Positions 45,181-55,115 of a DNA stretch of 64,000 nt are shown here, piece by piece. Source of the stretch: Phocoena phocoena (lineage: Eukaryota > Chordata > Mammalia > Artiodactyla > Phocoenidae); NCBI RefSeq assembly GCF_963924675.1, contig NC_089240.1, forward strand, positions 115,945,680-116,009,679, written 5' to 3'. The position numbers and the translations under genes are program-made. Position 1 is the first letter of the stretch; each line of letters begins with the position of its first letter. A model generated the notes under the pieces. It worked only from the letters and a program-made list of their open reading frames with translations. It did not search any database and was not told the DNA's origin.

Positions 45181-45649
45181 ATTAAGAGCTTGCACGCAAA
45201 TTCGAGTAATCACCATGGGTTAGAGTAATAGGAAATTCAAGTGGGTTTTAGTACAGGTCAGATCCTTTACATTAAGCTCCTGATAACCTGTCCATATTCT
45301 CTGTTGTTCAAAAATAAATGTATCAAATATGTCTTGAATTTGTGATAACATAGCTGCAGTTTAGTCCCTTTTTTGTAATAAAGAGATTTTGGTTGTAACA
45401 GAAATTGGCCAGTGGCATTTTGACAGCCATATACTATGACTGGTTGGCAAAGTTAACTCAATTTTTATTTCCATCTCCATCCATCAGCAGCCTTTATGAA
45501 AGGAGTGAAAAATAATCTTCAAGATTTTATAGCTCTTGCAACAATGTGTCAAGTTACATGGAGACCATAAAAGAATGGTCATTACTGAGTTGGCACAGAC
45601 TTCAAGAGTTTTTCTATCACATGCTTTGCCTGCACCCAAGACAAGTGCA

Positions 45650-46135
45650 GTTCTGAGTTCACGTACAGCAGCTCTGCTGCTTACTAGCTGTGTGACTTTG
45701 GGTATTGACGTAACCTCTCTGAACCTTGGTTTCTTCCTTTGTAAAATTGTTTAGTTATACACAGAGCTGTTTTACAAATAATAATGGCAGCTTACATTTA
45801 TTCAGCCTTTAAATAGCAGGCACTGTGCTGAATTGCTTTATAGGTACTATCTCCTTATCATACTGGCCCTCAAGGCATGTATTATTACTATTAGACCCTA
45901 TTTTTACAAATGAGAAAAACAAGACTCAATGAAGATAAAGTGAGCTTCCCGAAGTCAACCAGCTGATAAGTTGAGACTGACAAGTTGAGACTTGAACCTA
46001 GATGATGGTGTGAAGATTCCCAATGTACTTTGCTCTTAACCACTATAAAGTGTTGCTGTGAGGACCAAATGAGATAAAATTGAGAGGATATGGCAAATAA
46101 GGCACTATATAATTATTTATTACTGTTAGAGCTAT
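45650..46135 (+). mobile_element. MIR SINE split by an opposite-strand MIR
   Basis: A plus-strand MIR starts 'gctgcttactagctgtgtga' and breaks near 45775. It resumes at ~46046 with 'gttgctgtgaggaccaaatg'. Between lies a near-complete minus-strand MIR ('tttacaaatgagaaaaacaa', 'cttgaacctagatgatggtg', 'ctcttaaccactataaag'). Confidence 0.75.
45776..46045 (-). mobile_element. MIR SINE nested in MIR
   Basis: Full-length reversed MIR from 'aataatggcagcttacattt' to 'ctcttaaccactataaag'. It contains a small tandem duplication of 'aagttgagact' units near 45967-45990. Confidence 0.75.
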
Positions 46136-46639
46136 GATTACCCCCTGAGGTAATCATGATTAGCTTTTATTTTATTTTATTTTTATGTAGGTTTTAGTTT
46201 TATTTTTCTTAAGCTCCTTAAAGCAATAGACTCTGAAAGCATACAGGGAGTTATAGAAGGGTTATGAAATATGACTGTACAGAGCAAAGATTCCAACTCC
46301 ACTGATTATAAGATTTGTGCTCCTATTTGATATTCCCAAATGATGGAAGATGCTACACATTCATTGCTGTTTTGAAGGGACTTGATGCAGCGAGGATCTG
46401 TTCTTCTCCTTCATTTGAGGGGCACAATGAGCTGCTCTCCTAATTATTTTGATGTTTTCCTTAATTTTAGTGATTCTTGACTCTGCTTTAGATAGTGCTC
46501 CCAAGGAGTCTAAAATTATCCACAAAATGGTTATGAAATTATCAAAAAATATAAAGTGCAAGTAATATTTAGTTTAAAAGAAACGCTTACAGGCCTGTTA
46601 AAAGGTAGAAGAGAAGTTACAACATCAAGCAAGGCCCAC
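46136..46639. other. Unassigned sequence
   Basis: T-rich patch (TTTTA units) at 46160-46210. Otherwise nothing recognised. Confidence 0.4.
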
Positions 46640-46725
46640 TAACGCCTCCTGGTTAGGAGCACGGGCCTGCCATATGTCTCCACTGTTCTACTTACTTGTT
46701 GTGGGACCCTGGGCAAGGTACCCAA
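46640..46725 (+). mobile_element. MIR SINE scrap
   Basis: 'ggttaggagcacgggcctgc', 'gttctacttacttgttgtgg' and 'gaccctgggcaaggtaccca' are the 5' half of a MIR. Confidence 0.7.
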
Positions 46726-46917
46726 TGCCATCAAATCTAACATGTCATCAGTTATATGACACATTATTATTTAATGTTCCATTAAGAAAAAAGAAATTTC
46801 TAATTAAACAGTGACATAATGCCTTAGCAATAGTGCTGTGCAATGCATGAGTTGGCTCTCATCGCACGTCTTAAAAATTTCTTGCATTTCGGTGTGGAGG
46901 GATTTGAACTTTCTCTC

Positions 46918-47250
46918 TTTAAAAAAAATTTTTTTTTATCGGTGTATAATTGCTTTACAATGTTGTGTTAGTTTCTGCTGTACAGTGAAGTGAATCAGCT
47001 ATATGTATACCTATATCCCCTCCCTCTTGGACCTCCCCCTCCCCATCTAGGTCATCACGGAGCACTGAGCTGAGCTTCCTGTGCTTTGTAGCATGTTCCC
47101 ACTAGCTATCTATTTTACACGTGGTAGTGTATATATGTCATTCCTAATCTCCCAATTCATCCCACCCTCCCCTTTCCCCCTGTGTCCACATGTCCGTTCT
47201 CTACGTCCTCTGTTCCTGCCCTGCAAATAGGTTCATCTGTACCATTTTTC
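46918..47250 (-). mobile_element. Older L1 3' end
   Basis: Diverged relative of the young L1 copies: 'ggtgtataattgctttacaa', 'cagtgaagtgaatcagctat', 'cttcctgtgctttgtagcat', 'tagtgtatatatgtcattcc'. Poly(T) start near 46920. Target duplication unclear. Confidence 0.88.
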
Positions 47251-47519
47251 TCTTGCCTTCAGTTGCATTGCTGGTCAATCCTTTTGGATGTATCAGTAAC
47301 AAAATATAACAAAGTTTTCTTTTTGTGGGCATCTTTTTTTCATAGGTCCTGTAAATCACTTGTTACTTTGCAAGAAAATAAGGAATTGCATACATTCTTC
47401 CAATGATACTTATATTTGTTTCACTAATAACAAATTGCTCCCCTGCCACTCTGTTTTCAGTGCCTTTCAGCATACACTATACGTTTTCCTTTCAATGTCA
47501 ATTCATAGTGAACATTCTT

Positions 47520-47731
47520 TTTTTTTTTTTTTTTTTTTTGAGGTACGCAGGCCTCTCACTGTTGTGGCCTCTCCCGTGGCGGAGCACAGGCTCTGGACGC
47601 GCAGGCTCAGCGGCCATGGCTCACAGGCCTAGCCGCTCCGTGGCACATGGGATCTTCCCGGACCGGGGCATGAACCTGTGTCCCCTGCATCGGCAGGCGG
47701 ACTCTCAACCACTGCGCCACCAGGGAAGCCC
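47520..47731 (-). mobile_element. CHR-2-type SINE, minus strand
   Basis: Poly(T) of ~20, then the reversed CHR-2 body ('cagcggccatggctcac') and head ('gccaccagggaagccc'). It sits at the left end of a block with an outer 16-bp duplication, one mismatch (47504-47519 and 47815-47830). That block also includes the L1 tails at 47735-47814. Confidence 0.93.
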
Positions 47732-47734
47732 TCT

Positions 47735-47814
47735 TTTTTTAAATTAATTTTTATTGGAGTACAGTTGCTTTACAAATTTTTAAATTAATTTTTATTGGAG
47801 TATAGTTCTTTACA
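47735..47814 (-). mobile_element. Two tandem L1 3' tips
   Basis: The unit 'aaattaatttttattggagt' followed by a partial 'agttgctttaca' occurs twice, at ~47740 and ~47780. Each copy is only the last ~40 bp of an L1. Confidence 0.75.
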
Positions 47815-47999
47815 CATAGTGAACGTTCTTAAAAAACATTTAAAATGACAATAAACCTCGTCATGTTTAGTACTAACATCGTACATAAATTCAAATAAAT
47901 TGACAACAGTATCAACAAGTATGACTAAGTATTCACACACACAGTAAAAGCTACTATGCTAAGCTGTTGTCTGGACAATAGTGATTGTAAGACACAGTT

Positions 48000-48205
48000 G
48001 ATTTACAAGCTGCATCCTGACTTCAGAAATGTGAAATGTGTTCTTAGGATCAATTAAATACAGTCCTTAAACTTTCTTAGCCTGTTTCCTCATTTGAAAA
48101 CCTGAGACTAGTAATAGCATTTGCTTCTAAAGGAAAGCATGAAGATACAGTTGAATCCCTTACCACAATGTTGGACACATAGGAAGTGCTCAGAGAAACT
48201 AGGGG
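48000..48205 (+). mobile_element. MIR SINE relic
   Basis: 'aaactttcttagcctgtttc', 'ctcatttgaaaacctgagac', 'tagtaatagcatttgcttct' and 'gttggacacataggaagtgc' follow the MIR order. Confidence 0.7.
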
Positions 48206-48573
48206 GAAAAAAAACTGCTATAGTGGGTATCACTGTGAAAACCAAACATAAGGCAGAAGATTAAAGGGCAGCTATAAGAATGCCTTAGACAAATACTAAT
48301 GACATTATGGGGATGAAACTATAAAATATGACAGGCATGTCTTGGAGATATTGCAGGTTTGTTTCCAGACCACAATAAAGCAAATATCACAATAAAGCAA
48401 GTCACACAAATTTTATGGTTTTCCAGTGCATATAAAAGTTATGTTTACACTATACTGTAAACTGTATGGTATACTATAAACTGCTTACACTATACTGTAT
48501 ACTATCAAGTGTGCAATAGCGTTATGTCTAAAAATATAATGTACGTACCTTAATTTAAAAATACTTTATTGCT

Positions 48574-49478
48574 CATATGCCCTGGGAAAACCATAATTCA
48601 AAAAGAGTCATGTAGGGGCTTCCCTGGTGGCACAGTGGTTGAGGGTCTGCCTGCCGATGCAGGGGACACAGGTTCATGCCCCGGTCTGAGAGGATCCCAC
48701 GTGCCGCGGAGCGGCTGGGCCCATGAGCCATGGCCGCTGAGCCTGCGCGTCCGGAGCCTATGCTCCACAATGGGAGAGGCCACAACAGTGAGAGGCCCGC
48801 GTACCGCAAAAAAAAAAAAGAGTCATGTACTACAATGTTCATTGCAGCACTATTTACAATAGCCAGGAGATGGAAGCAACCTAAGTGTCCATCAACAGAT
48901 GAATGGATAAAGAAGATGTGGCACGTATATACACTGGAATATTACTCAGCCATAAAAAGAAATGAAATTGAGTTATTTCTGGTGAGGTGGATGGACCTAG
49001 AGACTGTCATACAGAGTGAAGTAAGTCAGAGAAAAACAAATACTGTATGCTAACATATATATATGGAATCTAAAAAAAAAAGGTTCTGAAGAACCTAGGG
49101 GCAGGACAGGAATAAAGACGCAGATGGAGAGAATGGACTTGAGGACACGGGATGGGGGAAGGGTAAGCTGGGACGAAGTGAGAGAGTGGCATGGAGATAT
49201 ATACACTACCAAACGTAAAATAGATAGCTAGTGGGAAGCAGCCACATAGCACAGGGAGATCAGCTGGGTGCTTTGTGACCACCTAGAGAGGTGGCATAGG
49301 GAGGGTGGGAGGGAGACGCAAGAGGGAGGAGATATGAGGATATATGTATATGTATGGCTGATTCACTTTGTTATAAAGCAGAAACTAACACACCATTGTA
49401 GAGCAATTATATTCCAATAAAGATGTAAAAAAATAATAAATAAATAAATTAAAAAAAAAATAAAAAAATAAATAAAAT
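48574..49478 (+). mobile_element. Young truncated L1 inside DNA transposon
   Basis: A perfect 17-bp duplication (AAAAATACTTTATTGCT) lies at 48557-48573 and 49479-49495. The L1 contains the ORF2 C-terminal relic ([19 protein letters not shown]) and the full 3'UTR to 'ccaataaagatg' plus a long A/T-rich tail. A CHR-2 SINE splits it. Confidence 0.95.
48615..48814 (+). mobile_element. CHR-2-type SINE inside L1 inside DNA transposon
   Basis: Full SINE with 'gggcttccctggtggcacag' head and poly(A). A perfect 15-bp duplication (AAAAAGAGTCATGTA) at 48600-48614 and 48815-48829 shows it entered the L1 ORF2 A-run CAAAAAGAG. Confidence 0.97.
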
Positions 49479-49710
49479 AAAAATACTTTATTGCTAAAAA
49501 TGCTATTATCTGACAATACAGGGTTACCACAAACCTTCAATTTGTAAGAAACACAATATCTGTGAAGTGTAATAAAGCAAAGCACAATAAAACAAGGTAT
49601 GCCTCTGTTTGCTGACATAGGCCATGACTTCATAATACCCTAGTGACAACCTGTAAAGGGGATAGGTTGGCTTTTTTTAAACCGTTTAACTGTTTTTTCC
49701 ATCAATTTTT

Positions 49711-49904
49711 TTTTTCGGTACGCGGGCCCCTCACCGTTGTGGCCTCTCCCGTTGCGGAGCACAGGCTCTGGACACGCAGGCCCAGCGGCCATGGCTCACG
49801 GGCCCAGCTGCTCCGCGGCATGTGGGATCCTCCTGGACCCAGGCACGAACCCATGTCCCCTGCATTGGCAGGCAGACTCAACCACTGTGCCACCAGGGAA
49901 GCCC
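49711..49904 (-). mobile_element. CHR-2-type SINE, minus strand
   Basis: Poly(T), reversed body and head. Perfect 13-bp duplication TCCATCAATTTTT at 49698-49710 and 49905-49917. Confidence 0.96.
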
Positions 49905-49910
49905 TCCATC

Positions 49911-50115
49911 AATTTTTAATATTTTATTTTATCTTATTGAAATATAGTTGATTTACAATAATGTCATGTTAGTTTCAGGTGTATGGCACAGTGATTCAGT
50001 TTCACACACACACACATACACATATATATGTTCTTTTTCAGATTCCTTTCTCTTATAGGTTATTACAAAATATTGACTATAGTTCCCTGTGCTATACAGC
50101 AGGTTGTTTTAATGA
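49911..50115 (-). mobile_element. Older L1 3' end
   Basis: 'ttattgaaatatagttgatt', 'tgtcatgttagtttcagg', 'agttccctgtgctatacagc' mark a minus-strand L1 3' end, with a small CA/TA tract at 50001-50028. Confidence 0.85.
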
Positions 50116-50244
50116 CAGTGAAAAACAAACTTAACTCATCTTTCATGGACTACTTTAGCATCCCAAAATACTTACTAAATATTTACTAAAATATTTACTA
50201 AAACCCTACATATGAACTTCTAGGCATTGTTTTCTCATTTAAAA

Positions 50245-50985
50245 CTTTTTATGTATTATAAAATGGTACAACTTCTATGGAAAACAATATGTAGGTTCCT
50301 CAAAAAACTAAGAATAGAACTACTGTATGATCCAGCAATCCCACTCCTGGGCATGTTTCTGGAGGAAACCATGATTCTAAAGGATACATGCACCCTAATG
50401 TTCACTGCAGTGCTGTTTACAATAGCCAAGACATTTAGGAAGTAGCCTAAATGTCCATCGACAGATGAATGGATAAAGAAGATGTGGTACATATATACAA
50501 TGGAATATTACTCAGCCATTAAAAAGAATAAAATAATACCATATGCAGCAACATGGATGGACCTAGAGATTATCATACTGAGTGAAGTAAGTCAGACAGA
50601 GAAAGACAAATATCATACGATATCGCTTATATATGGAATCTAAAAAAATGATACAAATGGACTTACTTACAAAACAGAAACAGAATCAGACTTAGAGAAT
50701 GAACTTATGGTTACCAGGGAGAAAGGGTGGCAAGGAGGGATAGGTTGGGAGCTTGGGATTGACATATACACACTGCTATATTTAAAATAGATAACCAACA
50801 AAGACCTATTGGTGTGTGACAGGGAACTCTGTTCTATATTCTGTAATAACTTAAGTGAAAAAAGAACTTGAAAAAGAATAGATACATGTATATGTATAAC
50901 TGAATCACTTTGCTGTACACCCAAAACTAACACAACATTGTTAATCAACTATACTCCAGTATAAAATAAAAATTAAAAATAAATT
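50245..50985 (+). mobile_element. Truncated L1 3' end (copy 1 of 2)
   Basis: ORF2 C-terminal relic and 3'UTR: 'ccagcaatcccactcctggg', 'gatgtggtacatatatacaa', 'atacaaatggacttacttac', 'aacattgttaatcaactata', then an A-rich tail. Its start shares a 39-bp identical stretch with the next L1. Confidence 0.9.
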
Positions 50986-51014
50986 TTTTTACCCAGGCAT
51001 ACACCCCCCAAATC

Positions 51015-51640
51015 TTTTATACATTATAAAATGGTTCAACTTCTATGGAAAACAATATGTAGGTTCCTCAAAAAATTAAAAATAGAACTACCACATGATC
51101 CAGCAAACCCACTTTCTGGTATGTATCCAAAAGAATTGAAAGCAGAGTCTCAATGAGCTATTTGGACACTCATATTCATAGCAGCACTATTTACAATAGG
51201 CAAGATGTGGAAGCAATCCAAATGTCCAAGGGTGGATAAATGGATAAACAGAGTATGGTATGGAATATTATTCAGCCTTAAAAAGGAAGGAAAGTCTGTC
51301 ACATGTTACAACATGAATGAATCTTGAGGGCATTATATTAAGTGAAGTAAGCCAGTCACAACAAGGCAAATTGTGATTCCACTTATATAAGGTATCTAAA
51401 GTAGTCAAATTCATAGAAAGAGGAAGTAGAATGGTGGTTAGTAGGAGCTGAGGAGAGGGGGGAAAAGGGAGTTATTTTTTAATGGGTATAGAATTTCAGT
51501 TCTGCAAGGTTGAAAAAGTTAAGGGGATCTGTTTCAAAACAATGTGAATGCAGTTAACACTACTGAACTGTTCACTTAAAAATGGTTATAACGATAAATT
51601 TCATGTTATGTTTTTTTTAATCACAAAAATGTATACATCC
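51015..51640 (+). mobile_element. Truncated older L1M 3' end (copy 2 of 2)
   Basis: 'gcagcactatttacaatagg', 'tggaatattattcagcctta', 'agtagaatggtggttagtag', 'tgaactgttcacttaaaaat'. The 3'UTR type differs from copy 1, so the subfamily differs, although both begin at nearly the same ORF2 position. Confidence 0.88.
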
Positions 51641-51986
51641 TCAGTATATCCTTTTTAAAATTTTTTGGAAAGAATTAGTAGATTCCAAAACAATGTTAAC
51701 TTTTCCTCCAAAATCTCTTATTGTCTTTCTTCTGAAAGTGAAAATATATTGTTCTGAATAAAACATATAAATGCAGAAATCAAAATAATAATGTTCCATT
51801 TAATTCAAGGCACATAAGGATATGGGGTGGTTTAAAATCAGGAAATAATCCCATTTTTTACTTCTCTGACCATACTGAATTTAAGCTAGAGATTAAGAAC
51901 AAAAATGTAATTAGAAAACCACATGTATCTGGAAGTCTGAAAATAATTCTTTACAGTTAATTCATGGATCAAAAAAAGAAAGCATA

Positions 51987-52182
51987 CGGGCTTCCCTGGT
52001 GGCACAGTGGTTGAGGGTCTGCCTGCCGATGCAGGGGACACGGGTTCATGCCCCAGTCCAGGAGGATCCCATGTGCCGTGGAGTGGCTGGACCTGTGAGC
52101 CATGGCTGCTGGGCCTGCGTGTCCGGGGCCTGTGCTCTGCAACGGGAGAGGCCACAGCAGTGAGAGGCTCGCATACCACACA
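51987..52182 (+). mobile_element. CHR-2-type SINE
   Basis: Full SINE with a perfect 16-bp duplication (AAAAAAAGAAAGCATA) at 51971-51986 and 52183-52198. Confidence 0.96.
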
Positions 52183-52309
52183 AAAAAAAGAAAGCATAAA
52201 AGCAAATATAAAATATTTAGCACTAAATAAAAATGAATAGAGTACATATACAAGCTCATGAGATACAGCTGAAACAATACTTAAAAGGAAATTTATAATC
52301 TTAAATTTT

Positions 52310-52540
52310 TAGGGACTTGCCTGGTGATCCAGTGGGTAAGACTCCATGCTCCCAATGCAGGGGGCCCTGGTTTGATCCCTGGTCAGGGAACTAGATCCTG
52401 AATGCATGCCACAACTAAAAGTTCAAATGCCTCAACTACAAAGTCCGCATGCTGCAACTATGTCCACATGCTGCAACTAAAGATCCTGAGTGCTGCAACT
52501 AAGACCTGATGCAGCCTAAATAAATAAATATTAAAAATTT
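52310..52540 (+). mobile_element. CHR-type SINE, diverged
   Basis: 'gggacttgcctggtgatcca', 'ggtttgatccctggtcaggg' and repeated 'atgctgcaacta' units, ending 'gcctaaataaataaat'. Target duplication is blurred in A/T-rich DNA (~52295-52307). Confidence 0.88.
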
Positions 52541-54032
52541 TTATATCAGAGGAGACTATTAATGAGCTAAGCATACAACTTAAGAAATTAGAAAAAGAAC
52601 AGCAGACTAAACCCAAAGAAAGTGGAATGAACCAAAGAATGAAGATAAGAGCAGAAAGCAATGAAATAGAAAACAAACCTTGACTACAGGCAATCAACAA
52701 AGCCAATAGTTGGTACTCGGAAAAGGCTAAAAACATTTGCAAACCTTTCATAAGAATGATCAAGAATAAAAGATGGAAGACACAAAAAGCAACATCAGGA
52801 ATGAAAAAAGGGACTATAATTATAAATGCTTCAGAAAATAACAAAGTAATAAAAGGATATTATTTAAAATCATTAAGTTAATAGATTGAAAACATTGTGA
52901 AGTGGACAAATTTCTATTGAGCTGTAACAAATATTCAAGGAACAAATAATTCCAATTTACACAGATTATTCCAGATTTTAAAAAAGAGGAAACACAAATT
53001 CATTTCATGAAGTCAGCATAATATTTATATCAAGCCAGATTCATTGATGAATATACATTAAAAAATTCTAAGTAAAATCTTAGCAAACTGAATCCAGCAA
53101 TGCATAAAAAGAAGATGCTTTATAATCAAGTTCATTTATTTCCAGAAGCAAGTTTGCTTTTACCTTACAAAATCAATTCATGGAATTCCCTGCATTTTGA
53201 GATTAAATGAGAAGCAATATGATTATTTCAATAGAAGCAGAAAGATTATATGGTAAAATTCAACATCTGTTCATGATAAAATTCTTAGTAAACAATGAAG
53301 AGAAGAGAATATCTTAAACCTATTTAATGAAAAAGAAAAGCATATTACAAACATCACACCTACGGTAAAACATTGAAAGCATTCCATTTGCAATTGGGAA
53401 AAGGACAAGCGTGCCTGCTATCACACCTTCTACTCAACATTATATTGGTGATCATAGCTAGTGAAACGAGATAAGAGAAAGAAATGGTTTGAGTATTGCA
53501 AAGGAAGAAACAAATATTATTCACAGATCATATGATTGCCTACATAGAAAAAAATTAAGTGTACAGATAAATTAGTAGGATTATTAAGAGTGTTTGACCA
53601 AGGTTTCTGGATATAAAGGTAATATATAACAATAAATTGAAATTCTACATATCAGAAGAAACGTGAATAGCTAGTAAACATATGAAAATTTTCTCAACCT
53701 CATTAATAATCAGAGAAGTATAAATTGAAACCACAATGAGGTAATTATTTCACAGCTAACAGACTAGCAAAATGAGTAACAAGTATTCATGAAGATATTT
53801 AGCAACTGCAGTTTGGCATTATCTAGTATAGTGGAAAATGTGTACTTCTTTCCCTGAGCAATTCTTTCGTGTCTTAAAATTGGGCACATTGATACTATGA
53901 AATGTGTGTGAAAATATTTATAATAGCACTATCGTACTGGGAAAATAAAAACTAGTAACAACTTAAATATCTATGGATATTCAGAAAATGTATAAATACA
54001 TTTTGGTAAATACATCAATAGAAAACTGTACT

Positions 54033-54772
54033 TAATGACCAAGACAGCATGGAGATTCCTCAAAAATTTAAAAATGGAACTACCATATGATCCAGCAAGC
54101 CCACTTCTGAGTATGTTTCCAAAGGAAATGAAGTCAGTATCTTGAAGAGATATCTGTACTCTCATGATCATTGCAGCATTTTTCACAACAGCCAAGATAT
54201 GGAAGAAATCTAAGTATGTGTAGATAGCTGGATGAGCAAAGAAAATATATAATGGAATATTATTCAACCATAAAAAGAAAGAAATCAAGACATTTGTTAC
54301 AACATGGATGGATCTGGAGGGCATTATGGTAAGTGAAATGTCAGACAAAGACAAACATTGTAAGATCTCCTTTATATGTGGAATCTAAAAATATCGAACT
54401 CGTAGAAACAGGGAGTAGAATGGTGGTTCACAGGGTCTGAGGGGTGGGGAAATGGGGCAAGGTTGGCCAAAGTGTATAAACTTTCAGTTATAATATGAAT
54501 AACTTCCGGGGATGTAATGTACAGCATGGTGACTATAGTTAACAATACTGTACTGTATACATGAAAGTTGCTAAGAGAGTAGAGCTTTAATGTTCTTACC
54601 ATAACAATAACAATAAAATGGTAATTATGTAAGGTGAAGGATCTGTTAACTAACCCTATTTATTGGTAAACCTTTTGCGATATATACGTGTGTCAAACCA
54701 CACTGTATACTTTAAATTTACACAATGTTGTATGTCATATCCCAATAGACCTGGGGAAAAAAAGAATTGGCT
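54033..54772 (+). mobile_element. L1M 3' end inside older L1
   Basis: 'ccatatgatccagcaagccc', 'tggaatattattcaaccata', 'gactatagttaacaatactg', ending 'cctggggaaaaaaagaa'. A 9-bp duplication AACTGTACT lies at 54024-54032 and 54773-54781. Confidence 0.85.
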
Positions 54773-55115
54773 AACTGTACTAACATGCCACATCATAGAC
54801 AGATGTTAGGAACATGATATTAAGGGGAAAAATGTTGTAGGAGAATACCTAAATTGTTGTTCCATTTTATAGAATTCAAAACATGGAAAACTCAATAATA
54901 TATTGTTAAGGAATACAAACACATATAGTAAACACTATAAAGAAAAGCAAGTGGGAGACAAACACAAAATTAAGAACAGTCCTTCCCTCTGGGTGCAGAG
55001 GGAAGGGTGTAGGTTTGTGGAAGTGCTGACAGGGGTTTTCAGTGTAATGGTAATATTTTAAAAATCTGGGATACTTTATATATATTCTTCTATGTGTAAT
55101 TTAACAAAACCCCAA

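Larger units (their letters stand above)
48332..49605. mobile_element. DNA transposon relic (Tigger-like), split by L1
   Basis: The left end 'caggcatgtcttggagatat' and the right end 'caaggtatgcctctg' are inverted copies. 'ccacaataaagcaaatatca' and 'gtgtaataaagcaaagcaca' are typical of a common mammalian DNA-transposon family. I place it as Tc1/mariner-Tigger-like with moderate confidence. The L1 at 48574-49478 interrupts it. Confidence 0.7.
51800..55115 (+). mobile_element. Ancient L1 (L1ME-like) ORF2 relic and 3' end
   Basis: Very diverged L1 sense text: 'caggcaatcaacaaagccaa', 'tagttggtactcggaaaagg', 'tccagcaatgcataaaaaga', 'atcaattcatggaattccc', and late 3'UTR text after 54773. It is interrupted by two SINEs (51987-52182, ~52310-52540) and a younger L1M (54033-54772). 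No frame is preserved. Confidence 0.78.
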
